Source of the DNA: Plasmopara viticola
Taxonomy: Eukaryota; Oomycota; Peronosporomycetes; Peronosporales; Peronosporaceae
Direction of reading: 5' to 3'
Length of the DNA: 64,000 nucleotides
Assembly: GCA_001695595.3 (NCBI GenBank)
Contig: MBPM02000024.1
Coordinates: 620,001 to 684,000, forward strand
The notes below the pieces were generated by a model, which ran no database searches, had not been told where the DNA came from, and worked only from the letters and a program-made list of their open reading frames with translations. The position numbers and the translations under genes were made by a program. Positions 1-13,060 of the stretch are shown in pieces; position 1 is the first letter of the stretch; each line of letters begins with the position of its first letter.

Positions 1-2183
1 CGCTTCGATAGATGTATTCTGGAACCTACACGAACACGAGCGAGGAGTGTATAATTTCGCAGGGAACGCCAATGTGACGAGGTTCTACGAGCTCGCAGCG
101 AAAGTGGGGCTTTTTCTCCACGTGCGGTTCGGTCCGTACGTGTGTGCCGAATGGAGCAATGGGGGGCTGCCTCTGTGGCTCAATCACATTCCTGGAATGA
201 AGGTGAGATCGACGAACGTTCCGTGGCAAAGGGAAATGGAAGGGTTTGTAAAGTACATGGTAGACTTGTCGCGACCGTTCTTGGCCAAAAACGGTGGACC
301 AATTATCATGGCACAGATCGAGAACGAGTTTGCGGGCCATGACCCGGAGTACGTAGAGTGGTGTGGCAACTTAGTCAAGCGTCTTGATACATCGATCCCG
401 TGGATCATGTAAGGATCGAGTTTAGTCTCCCGTGATTCCTTTTGTATGAGATCAATAATCATCCTTTCGAGCAGGTGTTACGCCAACGCGGCTGAAAATA
501 CCATTCTCTCGTGCAACGACAACGACTGCGTGGATTTTGCCGTCAAGCATGTAAAGGAACGACCATCTGACCCCCTCGTGTGGACAGAGGATGAAGGCTG
601 GTTTCAAACGTGGCAGAAGGATAGAAACAATCCGTTGCCAAACGATCAGCGCACTCCTGAAGACGTGGCGTATGCTGTCGCTCGGTGGTTTGCTGTTGGC
701 GGAGCTGCTCATAACTACTACGTAAGCTTTGCTTTTAGTTGCTCGCATTTATTATGGTACTTAACCACTAACGATGTGCGTATTCCAGATGTATCATGGC
801 GGGAATAATTACGGCAGAGCTGCGTCTGCTGGAGTGACGACAAAGTATGCTGACGGTGTAAACCTTCATTCCGACGGTCTGAGTAATGAGCCAAAGAGAA
901 CTCACTTGCGAAAGCTTCATGAAGCTTTGATCAAGTGCAATGAAGTCTTGTTACGCCACGATCGACAAGTACTGAACCCTCAAACCTTGCCGCAATTTAA
1001 TAAACAAGTTGGGTTAATTTCATCGGAACAACGAGCTTTCGTCTATGGTCCACCAGATGGACCGAATCAAGTCGCATTTTTGGAAAACATGGCCAACCAG
1101 AGTGTACACGTCCATTTTGCTGGCAAAGAATATGCCCTTGCGGCAACTTCCATGTTGATAATCAAAGACGGCGTCTCTCTTTTCGACACTGCGGACGTTC
1201 ATAGCTCATTCTCAGGCCGTCAGCATCGGACGTACTCTTCACTCGTTAGTGCAACTACTTTTCAGTGGAAGTATTGGAGTGAGTTGCATTTGCCATCGAC
1301 GACTTTAAGAAGACGGGTGGTTGCGGATCGACCCGTGGAACAGCTTCAATTGACGGCTGACCAGACTGATTATTTGACGTACAAGACGACACTTTTTCCA
1401 GAGCAATTAAGCGGCATCAATAGCAAGCCATCGATGGTGGATGTGACTGCATGCGAGGCCAGCGGTATTGTTGCGTTCCTTGACGGGTGGCTAATTGGCG
1501 AAAGAAGTTTAGCCTACCCTGGTGGCAATTGCTCCATGAAGTTTGGGTTTCACTTGCCAGCCAATCTGAACGTGACTCGTCAGCATGAGCTCATGCTAGT
1601 GTCTGTCAGTTTGGGCATCTACTCGCTGGGAAGTAATCATAAAAAAGGCGTGACTGGCAGTGTGCGAATTGGAAACAAAGATCTGGCTCATGGCCAACAG
1701 TGGGAAATGTACCCAAGTCTTGTGGGTGAACAGCTCCAAATCTATCGTCCACAGTGGTTCAATTCGGTACACTGGACTCCAGAGCATCGAAGTGATTTGA
1801 CTTCCAAAGCGAGTGTTGCGAGTGGCCGACGAATGATGTGTTGGTACGCGACGTCCTTTTCGTATCCTACACAGCACATCATGACGAACGGATCGCCGTC
1901 GTCGATTCTGCTTGATTTCATGGGACTTACACGAGGCCGTGCATATCTGAATGGGCACGACCTCGGGCGCTACTGGCTAATTAACGATGAAGGCAACTTT
2001 GTTCAACGCTACTACCACGTTCCCCAAGACTGGCTGACGGAACATCACGAAAATCTCTTGGTTGTATTTGATGAGCTCGGTGGATCGGTTGCTAGTGTGC
2101 GTTTGATGACGTCGACAATGGTGATAGACGCTGTAGAGCTCTTAAAAGTAGAAGCAGATGGATCAGCGGAAATAATGTTGTAG
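1..2183 (+). CDS. Beta-galactosidase, glycoside hydrolase family 35 (5' end cut off by window)
   Basis: Exo-acting enzyme that removes terminal beta-galactose from glycans or glycoproteins, probably secreted or wall/vacuole associated. Three exons are visible: 1-408, 475-721 and 789-2183, with GT-AG introns of 66 and 67 bp; frame 2 is open from the first base, so the true start lies upstream. The GH35 signature GGPIIMAQIENE is encoded near nt 295-327; its second Glu is the expected acid/base. The nucleophile region reads VWTEDEGWF just after nt 580. Splicing gives IMCYANA and YYMYHGGNNYGR across the junctions, as in plant and fungal GH35 enzymes. The C-terminal 400 residues correspond to the beta-rich domains, ending at TAG 2181-2183. 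The signal peptide, if any, is outside the window. The family call is firm; the natural substrate is not determined. Confidence 0.93.
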
Positions 2184-2392
2184 GAATGTCGCCCCGACAT
2201 GTGTTATTGTCCATCCACCTTTTTTTTTGTCGGTTGATCGCAGTGTCACTAATGCGAGGTGTCCCTCGTCTACAACTGTCTAACGTTCTGTGCAAAAAAG
2301 CATTCAGTGAACCTACCTTGTTTTTTAGCTCAATTTTTTTCAACCACCTACCCCTCTGACCAGCCTACACAAACGATAGTCGCACCTATTTT

Positions 2393-2405
2393 CCATTCCG
2401 TTACA
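2393..2405 (+). promoter_or_regulatory. Possible oomycete initiator upstream of the Qa-SNARE
   Basis: CCATTCC at 2393-2399 fits the oomycete initiator consensus YCATTYY and sits 33 bp before the ATG. The flanking-promoter-region half that normally follows is not clear here, so this is only a weak match. Confidence 0.3.
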
Positions 2406-2431
2406 CTTGAAATAGCTGCCGCTGCTGTGGT

Positions 2432-3356
2432 ATGAGCTATATGGCCGTGCATTCGCCGAAGATGGGTGAAGCTGAGCACTACAATGCGGTGGTACAAGAG
2501 ACATCGAAGAATGTGGGTCAGTTCAACCAGGTTACGCGCACGATTGCACAGAAGATGACGCTGTTTGGGACGCCACAAGACTCGCGAGCGAACCATCAGC
2601 AACTGACGGAGCTCACGGACCGTGGTAATAAGCTGGTGGCGATCATTAATCGTCGATTACAGGAACTAGACAAGGGTGCGAAGGCTGAGGGTGGTCGTGC
2701 ACGTAAGACGCAGGTGGCCAAGCTGTCTGTGGATTACAAGAATCAGCTCAAGAGCTTTGAGGAGACGTGTCAAAAGTTGTTGCTGGCAGAGCGGACAGCA
2801 GTCTCTAATCTCCGTCAGTCGTCCCTTTCTTTCCGCGTCGATGATGGTGAAAAACCCGAAGGATTTGATGGGTACAACGAAGACCAGATTTACGCACAGG
2901 CTAACGTGACGAGCTACAATGAAGACGGTGAGTAGGTTGCACGAATTATGGGGTTGGTTGGAAGGAATTGATTGACGTCTTGTGCTTTAAGACCTGATCC
3001 GAAGAGAGGAGGATATCTTGAAAATCAATCAGCAGCTGCATGAAGTAAACGCAGCGTACCAAGAGGTTGATGGACTGGTACAAGATCAGGGCGAGATTGT
3101 TGGTACGCCACTTTAGTAATTCACGTTTTCTTGGAGCTTGTTTAATCCGAAACATTATGAACGAATCATTGTAGTCGACATTGAAGAAAACACGGAGACG
3201 GCACAGGAGAATGCACAGGGCGCATTGCGCAACGTACGGGAGGCCAATGAAAAGCGCGGTCTGTGCAAGTGCTCAAAATCAAAACTCTTTTGTACTGCCA
3301 TTTTCGCTCTCATGCTTATTGCAGCCGTTATTGCAATCGTGGCGACAGTTACCTAG
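2432..3356 (+). CDS. Qa-SNARE (syntaxin 7 / Pep12-like)
   Basis: Membrane fusion protein of the endomembrane system, probably endosomal or vacuolar. Exons 2432-2927, 2992-3102 and 3175-3356 (introns 64 and 72 bp) give 262 aa. The N-terminal half is helical (Habc-like). The SNARE motif starts in exon 2 with REEDILKINQQLHEVN and carries the zero-layer glutamine in LVQDQGEIV, where a Qa-SNARE is expected to have Q. It continues in exon 3 through NTETAQENAQGALRNV, followed by a short basic, Cys-containing linker (CKCSKSK) and a C-terminal membrane anchor of about 22 hydrophobic residues that ends at the stop. ATGs at 2432, 2441 and 2462 are all in frame; the first was used. Assignment to a Qa subgroup is inference. 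Confidence 0.9.
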
Positions 3357-3870
3357 AGGAAAAGGTATACGATATGTATGCTGCTACCGTACGTTGCGTC
3401 TAGACATTTTGTTTTCGGCACTTTGAATATCTCTCAAAGGAGGATTTGACGCAGGAGTAGCTGTGATTTATTTCAGTTCAAATGAACAACTTTTTGAATT
3501 TTTCCGATTATGTAATATTCTGTCGACAATACACTCAGCTGTCTGTCTACCTACCCTCTGTTATGTCAGATGCTCTATAATGCCATGCACGCCAGCTCAT
3601 AATCGGGGTAAAGAAGAACATTTTTCTCCTTATATTTTTGTGGTCCACAAGGTCAGCAAGTATCAATGCGCAAACATCACTGGCTTTATAGGTTTCGGAC
3701 TGTAGAGTATTACGACAGCAAAGTAATCATTAAAACAGTTATAGTAGTGCAATTTAATACATGGCATTGTCCATGCAAGTTCACCATTAAATCATTTAGT
3801 TACCTCATAAGTACTATTCACTGCGCTAAACGCCAGAAGCACAAGCTTCTCACATCAGCCAATGCAGCCA
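3357..3870. other. Intergenic, convergent gene ends
   Basis: Region between the convergent Qa-SNARE and selenophosphate synthetase genes. It should hold both 3' UTRs. Short open frames here have no recognisable domain, and no repeat was seen. Confidence 0.5.
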
Positions 3871-5191
3871 CTAGTCTTCACGCGATACTTCAATCACTGC
3901 GGGGTTTGGCACAATGTACGCGTCCTTGGAACCAGCGACAACACGTCCTACTACCCACGCAGGTTTGCCGTCCAGCTCTCGGATCTCCTCAATAAACGCA
4001 TTGGCGTTCTCTGCCGGCAAACAAAGCAACAAACCGCCCGAAGTTTCAGCTGCGAACCCGTCTAGCAAGTTGAATGAATTCCCAATCGCTTCATTTACTT
4101 TCGCCATATTCTTGATGATTGGAAGCGTGTGTAGCTCAAGAGATACATCCGCTCGTTGTGATTTAGCTTGATTGCGTGCGTGGGCGAGAATGCCAAAGCC
4201 CGTCACGTCCGTCGCCGAGTGTGCACCATACTACAGCAACAATCATTTAGCGATTAGCACACAAAGCATGACTAGGTAGAGAATACACCTGGGTATTTAC
4301 TCACCTTATGCATCAACTTAGCAGCATTGAGATTGAGGCGGCTCATGGACTCGGACGCCATTTGGAAAGCAACATCGGCGTCCTCTCGTGTCACCACATT
4401 TTCAACGCGCTCCCATCGCTCAGGCATTTTCTTCCACTGATAGAGATTCACCGCCACTTGAGTACCCAGTGGCTTGGTGAGGATAATCACGTCCCCCATT
4501 ACCGCGTTTTCTGGACGAATAATCTGACTCTCTACAAGCATTCAACGCGTTGTCAATGGGTCACACTTCCAACATACAAATTGACTTGCACCAGCTGCCA
4601 CACACCACTCCGTACGCTCATCGCGACGCCACCGACAATAGGCCAAGGGTTCATGACGGTCTGACCACCTGTGACATTGGTGTGCGCCTGACGCGCGAGG
4701 TCATTGAAGCCGCGGATCATTTGTGTAGTGACGACGTCACGCTGCTTTTCGCTCATGTCACGGCAAACGCCGAGGATCATGAGCATGGTGTCTACCTCAG
4801 TGACACCCATAGCGTAGATATCCGACAGCACATTAGCACAAGCGATCTTGCCCTGCACGTACGGATCCTCGACGGAAGGGAAAAAGTAGTCGGTAGTAGA
4901 CACCAGATACAGATCCGTGGCATGTGCTATCTTGACTACGCTTGAATCCATCCCAGGCGTCTCGTTTGGCTTGAGGTCATTCGCGAGGTCATCTAAATAG
5001 CCGAGCAGCTTGGCTTGTGGGAGCTTGCAACCGCAACCTTTGAGCGCGCTGTAATTAGTAAGTACAAAGTCAGGCTCGAGACCAAACGCCGTCGGATCGA
5101 AAGGTGCTGCGTCGTTGACTACATTTGACGTCAATGGCGTTGCGAATTCACGTCTAATAATCGTGTTGGTCTGCTTCGAAGCTCCTTCCAT
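3871..5191 (-). CDS. selD: Selenophosphate synthetase (selenide, water dikinase), Cys form
   Basis: Makes monoselenophosphate from selenide and ATP, the selenium donor for selenocysteine synthesis. Exons on the minus strand: 5191-4616, 4529-4305 and 4230-3871, giving 386 aa, close to the eukaryotic family length of about 390. All junctions are phase 0 and restore family motifs: GGVAMS joined to SQIIRPENAV, and LMHK joined to YGAHSATDVTGFG. The active-site motif is KGCGCK (about residues 51-56) with the catalytic position encoded by TGC (Cys), not TGA (Sec). The ATP/metal-binding AIRS-type segments are present (STTDYFFP, GGQTVMNPWP, ILTKPLGTQVA). The C-terminus keeps ETSGGLLLCLP. It appears complete and functional. 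No SECIS is needed for a Cys form. Confidence 0.93.
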
Positions 5192-8100
5192 TTAATTGCA
5201 GAGAGATATTGGTGGATAAATCATTTAATTATTGTTCTTCCCAAATAGTAGTCCAGCAGGGCAAAATATTCTAGTATAAGATACACTTGCGATTCAAACC
5301 ATGAATGGAGATATAGATTTAGTATGTATGAGTGCAAATTCGGACTAAGTGTTGTTCATCGCTCATTCGAAAGGGTAGTCTGGTCCCGAACAGGTAGCGA
5401 AGAAGACTGCTAGTCAGCCAGGTCATCTAACGATGTTCAAGCAAGCCATTTGCACCCAAAGGTGCTTCCACACCGAAGACAGCCTCTGCGAGCCTGAGTT
5501 TTGCTAACGAGCCAAAAGTAACTCACCAAAGAGCTGCTTAGACAAAAAAGGCCCAGAATAATTTGCTACTCTGCCACGACGGGAAAGGTGTGCGAATTGT
5601 TCAACTTTGCCCGCTGATCCAAAAGCACTTTAGTCGTCGGGCGACAAAGAAAATACGGAGCGCTCAGATCAAGACTCGCCTGACCTTTGCTCACTAAATC
5701 ACACAGTTTACAACAATGTCAACAGACCGGAATTATTAGCAAGCCTCACAAGGTGTTTTAAATTATCGGTAGGCTTTTCGCCCTTACGAAAGAAACTTCA
5801 ATGGCGTTTCACGACCCTAGTATGTGTCACTCTAGTTGGCGAGGTTGCCAAATTTTGTGCTAAAGGTCTCATTATGCTCTAAAATTGAAAAAGAAGTGAA
5901 AGTGCTAACAGCAAAGCAGCGCATAGTTTAGTGAAAAAGAAAAAAAACTATTTTTGGGGCGACAAAGCTTTCTAAGTCCTCATTTTCTTCGACCGCGCGA
6001 GATACCGTTGTCAAGAGCACTCAGTCCGGCTCATATTGCTAATTTTCTTCCTTTCCCATTGATAGCAAGCGTTGGGATTTATTATTGTTATATTTGTCGC
6101 ACTGAGGTGCCTCTCGAAGCGAGAGCAAATTGCTCCGTCAATTTAAGTCATGAATGCGTAAAGTTACTAATATGCTACCGCACCAGCACCGTCATGCGTA
6201 AAGATGAGATGGGTTCAAATTTCAAACCTTCGTTCTATGATACGAATCGCAGATCGGACTTGAGAGTCATATCATTTCAATACTTAGATTCAATATGACT
6301 GAAGTGGACTCGTATCAGGGTTGTCTCCGAAGCGTCTTTGCATTTGTGAGCAGTTTTCGTCATGGTAATCAGGTTTAAAAGTACGCCATTCGCCGTTAGA
6401 GCCATGAGAAGAAGTTCGTGGTTACCGCTGTAGAAGCAAGGCTCAATAAGCATGATGTTATGATACTACGCTAATAGCCGACGACTAAAATTTATCCGAG
6501 CAAGCTCATACAAAAAATGTCCACATTGACTTTGCTACCGAAACCTACACGCTAGGAATAATCTGTCTTTAGCGCGGGATGCTGGTAGCTATCCAACTTA
6601 TTCTGGAATCGACTTCCGTCTCCTCGTTACATCATGAGACTTTGTTGGTCAGAAAGACGTCTACCCACCCTACTATTACACACCCATTTAGGTTCGGGCT
6701 GGTCATACTGTCACACAATAATGCGATTGCTCGTTCACTTTTTTCCAGCTGCAATAATTCGGATCCTATGGGTAATGAGTATTAGATCACCCGGTTTCGG
6801 ATTAAGCAACAAAATTATTGAATCACAGGGTCGGTCCGAACGTTTTATGAGGCTTATATACGATTGGTACGAATTGCAGTGCCGCCACAGAGCCCATCTT
6901 GCGGATTTAAATTTAAGCAAGAATTTCTGGTGTGACTGCGCTTCGTGTTTTTGGGTCTCATCAAAATTAGTATTGAACTTGACTCATCAGACACATGTGT
7001 CAAATTGGAGAATGGACACGAAGAGTAAAATGTGCGCAGTTGAAACACTGGAGCTTGCAAGCTTTTGATGTGTGTATGCGAGAATGCGAACGGGGCGTAT
7101 GCAGGTGACTACCCAGTTTGTTGGTCAGAGTCGCTGGCTCAAAAGCCGGTCTTAGTTTTTGCAAAGAAGAGCACTTACCCTTTCCACCATCTGATGACGA
7201 GGTTGGCAAATCATTTAATATGGGCTGCAAGTTTCTTTAGATTTGCTGCTAGGGCAGTCGCAAAGAAAATGTCTGATGAGCAAAATATTTCTAAAATCAG
7301 CTTGTTCAAAAGTCACCTGTATTTAAACATCCAAACATAGAACAGAGGAATTTACAGAAAACTAATGTATCGTTCAATGACCGATGCTTTCATGTAAGTA
7401 AGTACAACTAGATTCCGGAACACTGATTCTCAAACGCTTAATTTAATCAAAATTGAATGAAGCTCCATTTATGTTTGCAACTCAAGAGACTCTAAGCTTA
7501 ATCGGAAGGTCAGGAACCCGAACGCACTTCTATTGTAAGCAAGCAGTCACGCCTTAAGCGGTCTTGCAGTGAAAAATCCCCGACGATATTCAGGTGTAGA
7601 GGTCCGACCTTATTGAAAATGTCACCAACGGTAAAGAGTTATCCATTTTGATCTATGGTACACAATTGGGCGGACTGAAGTGACTGAGATCACCAAGCGG
7701 GATCGATACTGAGGTGGACATATCGGTGGAGATCAAATTCACCTTAGAATTTGATTATCTAGAAACCCGACGGTCTCTTATAGCTACACCGTCACTCGTG
7801 TCAGTGTCAACAAGTAGTTGTCAGTGCCAACGATATTTTTGGCATGTGTGGCCTCCCCAAAAGCTATAATTGAACTTACCGACTGAGCGACACAGACAAT
7901 AACCATATTCACCATATTTCTTAACGATTTGCGCAACCGTTGCATCGATAGTATCGTGATTACCATATTAAAAGCAAAGCTGCTCGCCATTTGTGTATTT
8001 CGACATGTCGTGCTGGGAATGCGCTGTATCTGGCTTCACGAACCAGGTCAATTGTTTTCAGCGAGAAATTCACAAAGTCGATGGTGGGTCTTGTGAGATA

Positions 8101-9351
8101 ACCTGATGGTGTTGCTAAATAATACAAGTATATGTGTCTCGCATCATCAAGAATCCATGCCATACAGTAGAAGAATTTCTAGTGCCTTATGGAAGTACTT
8201 CGTCGAACAATAATAAGAGTGTAGGTAGCCCTCTCTCAATTTGTCAATATGTTGTATCATGTGCCTTGAGGTTAGCCTTACTACAAATGTAATAGAGGTG
8301 AGGCATGATAGAGAGTACCAATAGCCACTGCGTTATTATTAAATTAATATGACCGACTGTACTTGCAATTTTACTTCTCCCTTTACCACGTCGAAAGATG
8401 ATCGATGACGGCGGAAGAAAACGCGATCACTGTAGTTCGATTTGTGGTTACACTGGTCATTGCTGTGACAGCCGTGGCGACGCCGGTCACACCTGCGATC
8501 AATGCTGCACTCAAAGCTGTTATTTAGTAGCCTCTCCACTCCTCTTTTTTCCGTATGCCAGGAAAAGATAATATATGAGATGCAGTGACAACCCAGCTTT
8601 TTTGAATGGATTGTGACACCCTGATGAATATCCATTATCGAACATATAAGAGCGTCTCAAAGTTGATCTGTGCAAAGCTCTCATCGACAAAGAAAGCATC
8701 AGCGCACTTATACTTTCCAGTAACCTTAAAATAGAAGAGATCATGACAAGCAGTAAATATTGCGACTTAATAAAATTGCGATTCTGAATTTTCTGTAAAC
8801 CCAAGATTTTATAGCTACAACGATGAGCTCAGTAAACATGCTCTACCGGGTACACTCAGCATTTTACTAGAAGGTTTAAGCAGCAACTATTAAATAAACA
8901 GAATTTTGCGAATGCGTATTGCATACGTATTCAAATATTACAATAGCACGTTTATCTCTCGATTAGTTTGACGGATAACTGAAGACAACGTCATATTAAG
9001 TGTAAGTCCCAATTAAATGGAAGCTGGAAGCGAAAATGATATCGATGCTTGGTCAGCTGTGCTGTACAATTTAAAAAGAGGAGTTTTATAATGAATCCGC
9101 TTAAAAGTGTTACGGGGTCACACAGCACCTGCACAGAATAAGGGCTAAAGAGACTATCATCAGGTAAGCAACAGTTCACTTCAAGAGAAATGGCATGTGA
9201 GATCAAGCGCAATTAATTCATCTATAGTCAATCATATTATATTTTATACGTTAATAAAAAAATTCACCTTACCTTTTCTTTAATGTATGCACAAGATTTG
9301 ACTCTTTTTATGTTCAAATCCCTCAGTATGGAAACCGGGATAAATGCTCAT
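5192..9351. other. Gene-poor AT-rich stretch
   Basis: No gene could be supported. Open frames are short, lack splice partners and show no domain. One 40-codon ATG frame at 8405-8527 is listed among the findings only. The composition suggests decayed repetitive DNA, but no element could be classified. Confidence 0.5.
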
Positions 9352-9491
9352 TGCATTTCAGACTCATTTTACTGAAAGTGAGCTTTTGACACAAAGTTTT
9401 GGCTGAATACAACGACCCATTATGCATTTTAGACTTATTTTACTTGAAGTGAGCTTTTACACAAAGTTATGGCTGTATACAACGACCCATT
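9352..9491 (+). repeat. Two-copy tandem duplication, unit about 71 bp
   Basis: Two adjacent copies starting TGCATTT at 9352 and 9423 share most positions, including GTGAGCTTTT, ACACAAAGTT, TGGCTG and ATACAACGACCCATT. They differ by scattered substitutions and single-base indels, so the duplication is not recent. No coding content was seen. Confidence 0.85.
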
Positions 9492-12400
9492 TCGCCCCCC
9501 ACTAAGACTTGGATTTCATCAACAGAAGAAAAAGAAATTTATCCAATAATCTTGGCATTTTCCGTTAAAAAGTCAGGTTGGTCAAAACGATGACCAAACC
9601 GACTTTCGTAAAAAAACTATTGGCACCGCTTTGCGTCTCATCAATAGTCACTGGTGGCCAAGCAGCACTACAAGGCTGATCCGTGCTACTCCTTAGCTAG
9701 AATTGTAAGCCTCTCAAATTTTATTACTGGCTCGAGAGCGTCAAAACAACGCAAAAAAAGGCTTCAAAGGCAAATTTCTGTTCTCGAGTTAAAAGCAAAT
9801 CCGGCCCTCATGGCAATTACCACTTAAATACTATTATTACTCATATATACGATAGCTAAGCCGCTATCAATAGCAGGCCTAATAGCTTAATTAAGGCGAT
9901 CTGGAAACAACTCTTTGAGGCTGGCTGCTATAAGCATGAGGTCAAGTTGCCAATATTTTTTTCTGCCAGCGCGACCATGCTTTCAGATGTAGAAATATGT
10001 CACCTTCACGATAATTTTAGAAGACAAGCACTGATACAGCCTTCCTAAGCCCGATCTCAAATGTGTCTGTCACTACTTTGCCTGCATATTTTTCAAAATT
10101 CTTAGAAACATTCCTTGGCTTCTGCTCTTTCACAGAAGCCGAATTCCACTAAGCCTTTCTTTGAGCTTAAGACAATTACATTAATGCAATCCCAATGATG
10201 CACTTGATGGAAAAGCTTAGTTCTAACGTTTGTAAGACGAATAGAATAGAAGTTTTATTGTGCTAAAATCGAACTCTTTGCAATAAAAAATTCATGTGCT
10301 GCTGACTATATATCAATGCCTTAAGTGTGGAATGCTCTGTACTTGAATCTATATCATACTTCCGCTGAGCCGATCAACGACAAACCAGCCTAGGACGCGA
10401 TACTAAACTACTTATGAAGTAATATGGAACGATTACATCGACCAAGTTAATAATCATGACTTAAATGTCATACTTAAACCCACTGCGACTCAAAAGGGGG
10501 ATAAAAAAAAGCTCGTTCCGATGTTTGAAATAGTAACATATAGCTAAGGCAGGAAGAAAGTGACCAGTACTCTAGGGCCTAGCAGGTACGGAAACACCAA
10601 GGTTGATTTCTGGCAAGACGTATAAGACGTCTGGTGCGGAGAGTTAGGTTGAAAAGGCAAATTATGCCAGGTTTTTCGCTTTCACAGCAGTTAAGTCTTT
10701 AATCGGCAAAATTTTTTTTGATCGGAAACTGAAGTGCTAGTTGTCGATGTCAATTTGGGTCGATATCATTTAAAATTGATGTGCTTGTCAGTGGGTAGGT
10801 CTTTTATTCGAAAGTAGGCTCTAGGCTTTGAGCAAAGTAAATATTGTATTTGACTGTTCACCAGTGCTGCAAACCTTTCCTGTTTAACTAGCTAACCCAC
10901 CTTAGGGAACTATAACAGCAACATTCTTGGTGACATCGACGGTTGATCAGCTGTGTAATAGACAACACTATACGTCGCTCGGTGAGTCATGAAATATGAA
11001 GCTGCCTCATAAACTCTATTGATCAGGAGTACCGACCATGTGGCTCAAGTGATCAGTCGCACATCCTGGGATCGAGAAGTATTGGTCCGATACCCATAAA
11101 ATTCAAATTTACGCAGACGGAGAAAGGACACTAAAGTGGACAAGCAATCACACTCAAAAGTGTGACTGTCCTGCCAGCCCTCACTCAAATGAGTGCGTAG
11201 CAATTAGGTGGACTGTACGCCTCACATATCAAAAAAGCGTTGTAGTGTAATGAGGAGTACAAAACCCGAAGCCTAAGCAGGCTGGATAGCTACCGGCATC
11301 CCGCGAATAAAACAGCTTAGCTCTGGCTTGCGGTTAAATCTCTATTGATCGGAAAGCTAACGACATCCCCACTTTAGCGCCAAATATTATTGTAAATTGC
11401 GATGTCAAGCATTTTGAAAACGAAGCGTCACGGTGGTACGGTCGATAACTAGTCATCGGGTACAAAGACAATGCTCCATGCCTTTTGCGATCTTGGTGGA
11501 AATATCCCACGGATGTTGACTGCGACTCAAATGTATGATGGTAGCTACGATAATAACAAGGCCGACAAAATCTTTGGCTTTTACATTCCAGGACTTCAAA
11601 GCCTCAGAACAATTCTAAGACATTTCAATTAGGATGACAACAATCTTCAAAAAACCTCTGATCGATTGTACCTACGAGAATGCTATTGCTAGGTACTTGC
11701 TCAATGTTCAACAGCAACATCTCGCACGTTTATGGGTAGCCACTTCAGCGCTAAATTGATCATCCAAACCTTTGGTTTTGTGGTGTCTTTCTCACAGCTT
11801 CCTAATCTTAAAATACGGTTGGCTTTTACAGGGTACATGCTCTTTTTCTAAAACCCGTGACCATACTGGGTCTAAGACGCCGATTGCTAAGACGAAAGAA
11901 TATGACCATATTGGATCTAAGGCGTTGATTGCAAAGTTGAAAAAACTTGTAGGCGATAGTGTTTTTGATGGACCTGGAGCACGACGAGATTAAGTACGTG
12001 ACATAGCAATAAAGCTACCAAGGACAAATCCAAACAAACAACGCTCTATCTTTTTGATGAGCTTAATGACGCCTGTAAAATTACCTTAGTGCCAAAACGG
12101 TCAAAGTAAAAAAACTCCGGTAATTTCATTTGAGTTGTCGCTCTATAAGATATTAAGGAATCGACAAAGGTTCAGCTAATTAGCTGTTAAAAAAACCAAT
12201 TTAATACTTCATCACAACTACACGCCAAGGAGAACAGCTAAGTTAAGGTAGCTTTGTTTGGACAATCTACACGAAGCCTGGATTAAGGCATAGAATTAGA
12301 TGATGTTATGGCATCCCTTTCGTGTTTGCTATAAAATTGTCAGCTCTTTCAAGGTTTGAGGATTTGCAGCAGAGTAGTAGCCGGGGTGAGCATATTTTCA

Positions 12401-12689
12401 TTGTCAAAGGGGCTAAGGACTATCGTACGTGGCCGCACCAAGCATTTCACGGAGTCAACAAGGAGTTCATAAGTCAAATCGATCATAATTTATGTAAAGT
12501 GAAAGGTTCCTTTTCACATTTCTACCGGGTGGCATTATGCTGAATATCAATCTTCTTACGCAGCTGTCTGACCCAAAACCCGTTTTTTTAAACAACGAAG
12601 TCTATAGAGTTTGAGATTTGGATCCCAAAGCATTATCAGGAAATGAACTGGCTTTGTAAAAGCTTTAATATGAATCATAGTCATATAAT
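9492..12689. other. Gene-poor stretch with decayed coding-like patches
   Basis: Frames between about 9500 and 9700 and between 11500 and 12550 are open for short runs interrupted by stops and frame changes, which looks like an old transposon. No catalytic motif could be recognised, so no family is given. Confidence 0.4.
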
Positions 12690-13021
12690 TCTTCGGAAAA
12701 GGTTGGGGTGACGCCCTCCTTCCAAGCGCGGGGGCTAAATGCTCGCGCGCTTCGGGCAGGTGCTCTCGGGCATCTGCAGGTCTCTGACGAGTCTCACCCT
12801 CGACGCGACGGTCTCCAGCACCAGGGCGCCACCTGGGCTCTTACCAAGTCAGAGCTAAACAAATTAATCGAAGACCATCACGACCTCGGTGCTGGCTGCA
12901 CTGCCCGCCGAACGAGACCCGACGTATGCGGACACCATTCTATGCCGTGGACTAGCTAGACTGAGCCTAGCACGTGCATAACTTGGCAACGCGATAACGC
13001 AATACATTACATTACACATTA
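12690..13021 (+). mobile_element. SINE-like retroposon, copy 1, with 14-bp target-site duplication
   Basis: A GC-rich element of about 330 bp begins near CTTCGGAAAAGG, runs through GTGACGCCCTCCTTCC and ends in a short tandem tail (ACATT repeats, 13004-13021). It is flanked by an exact 14-bp direct repeat, CATAGTCATATAAT, at 12676-12689 and 13022-13035. A second copy lies inverted at about 39851-40173. No protein is encoded. TSD length and tail point to LINE-machinery retroposition. No convincing tRNA head was found, so SINE is an inference. Confidence 0.65.
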
Positions 13022-13060
13022 CATAGTCATATAATGAGCATTCTGCAAAGACGAGTCCAA

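Noticed and set aside
5954..7068. Possible RXLR-type or other secreted effector frames
   Set aside because: No signal peptide followed by RXLR, EER or LFLAK motifs could be found in any of these frames.
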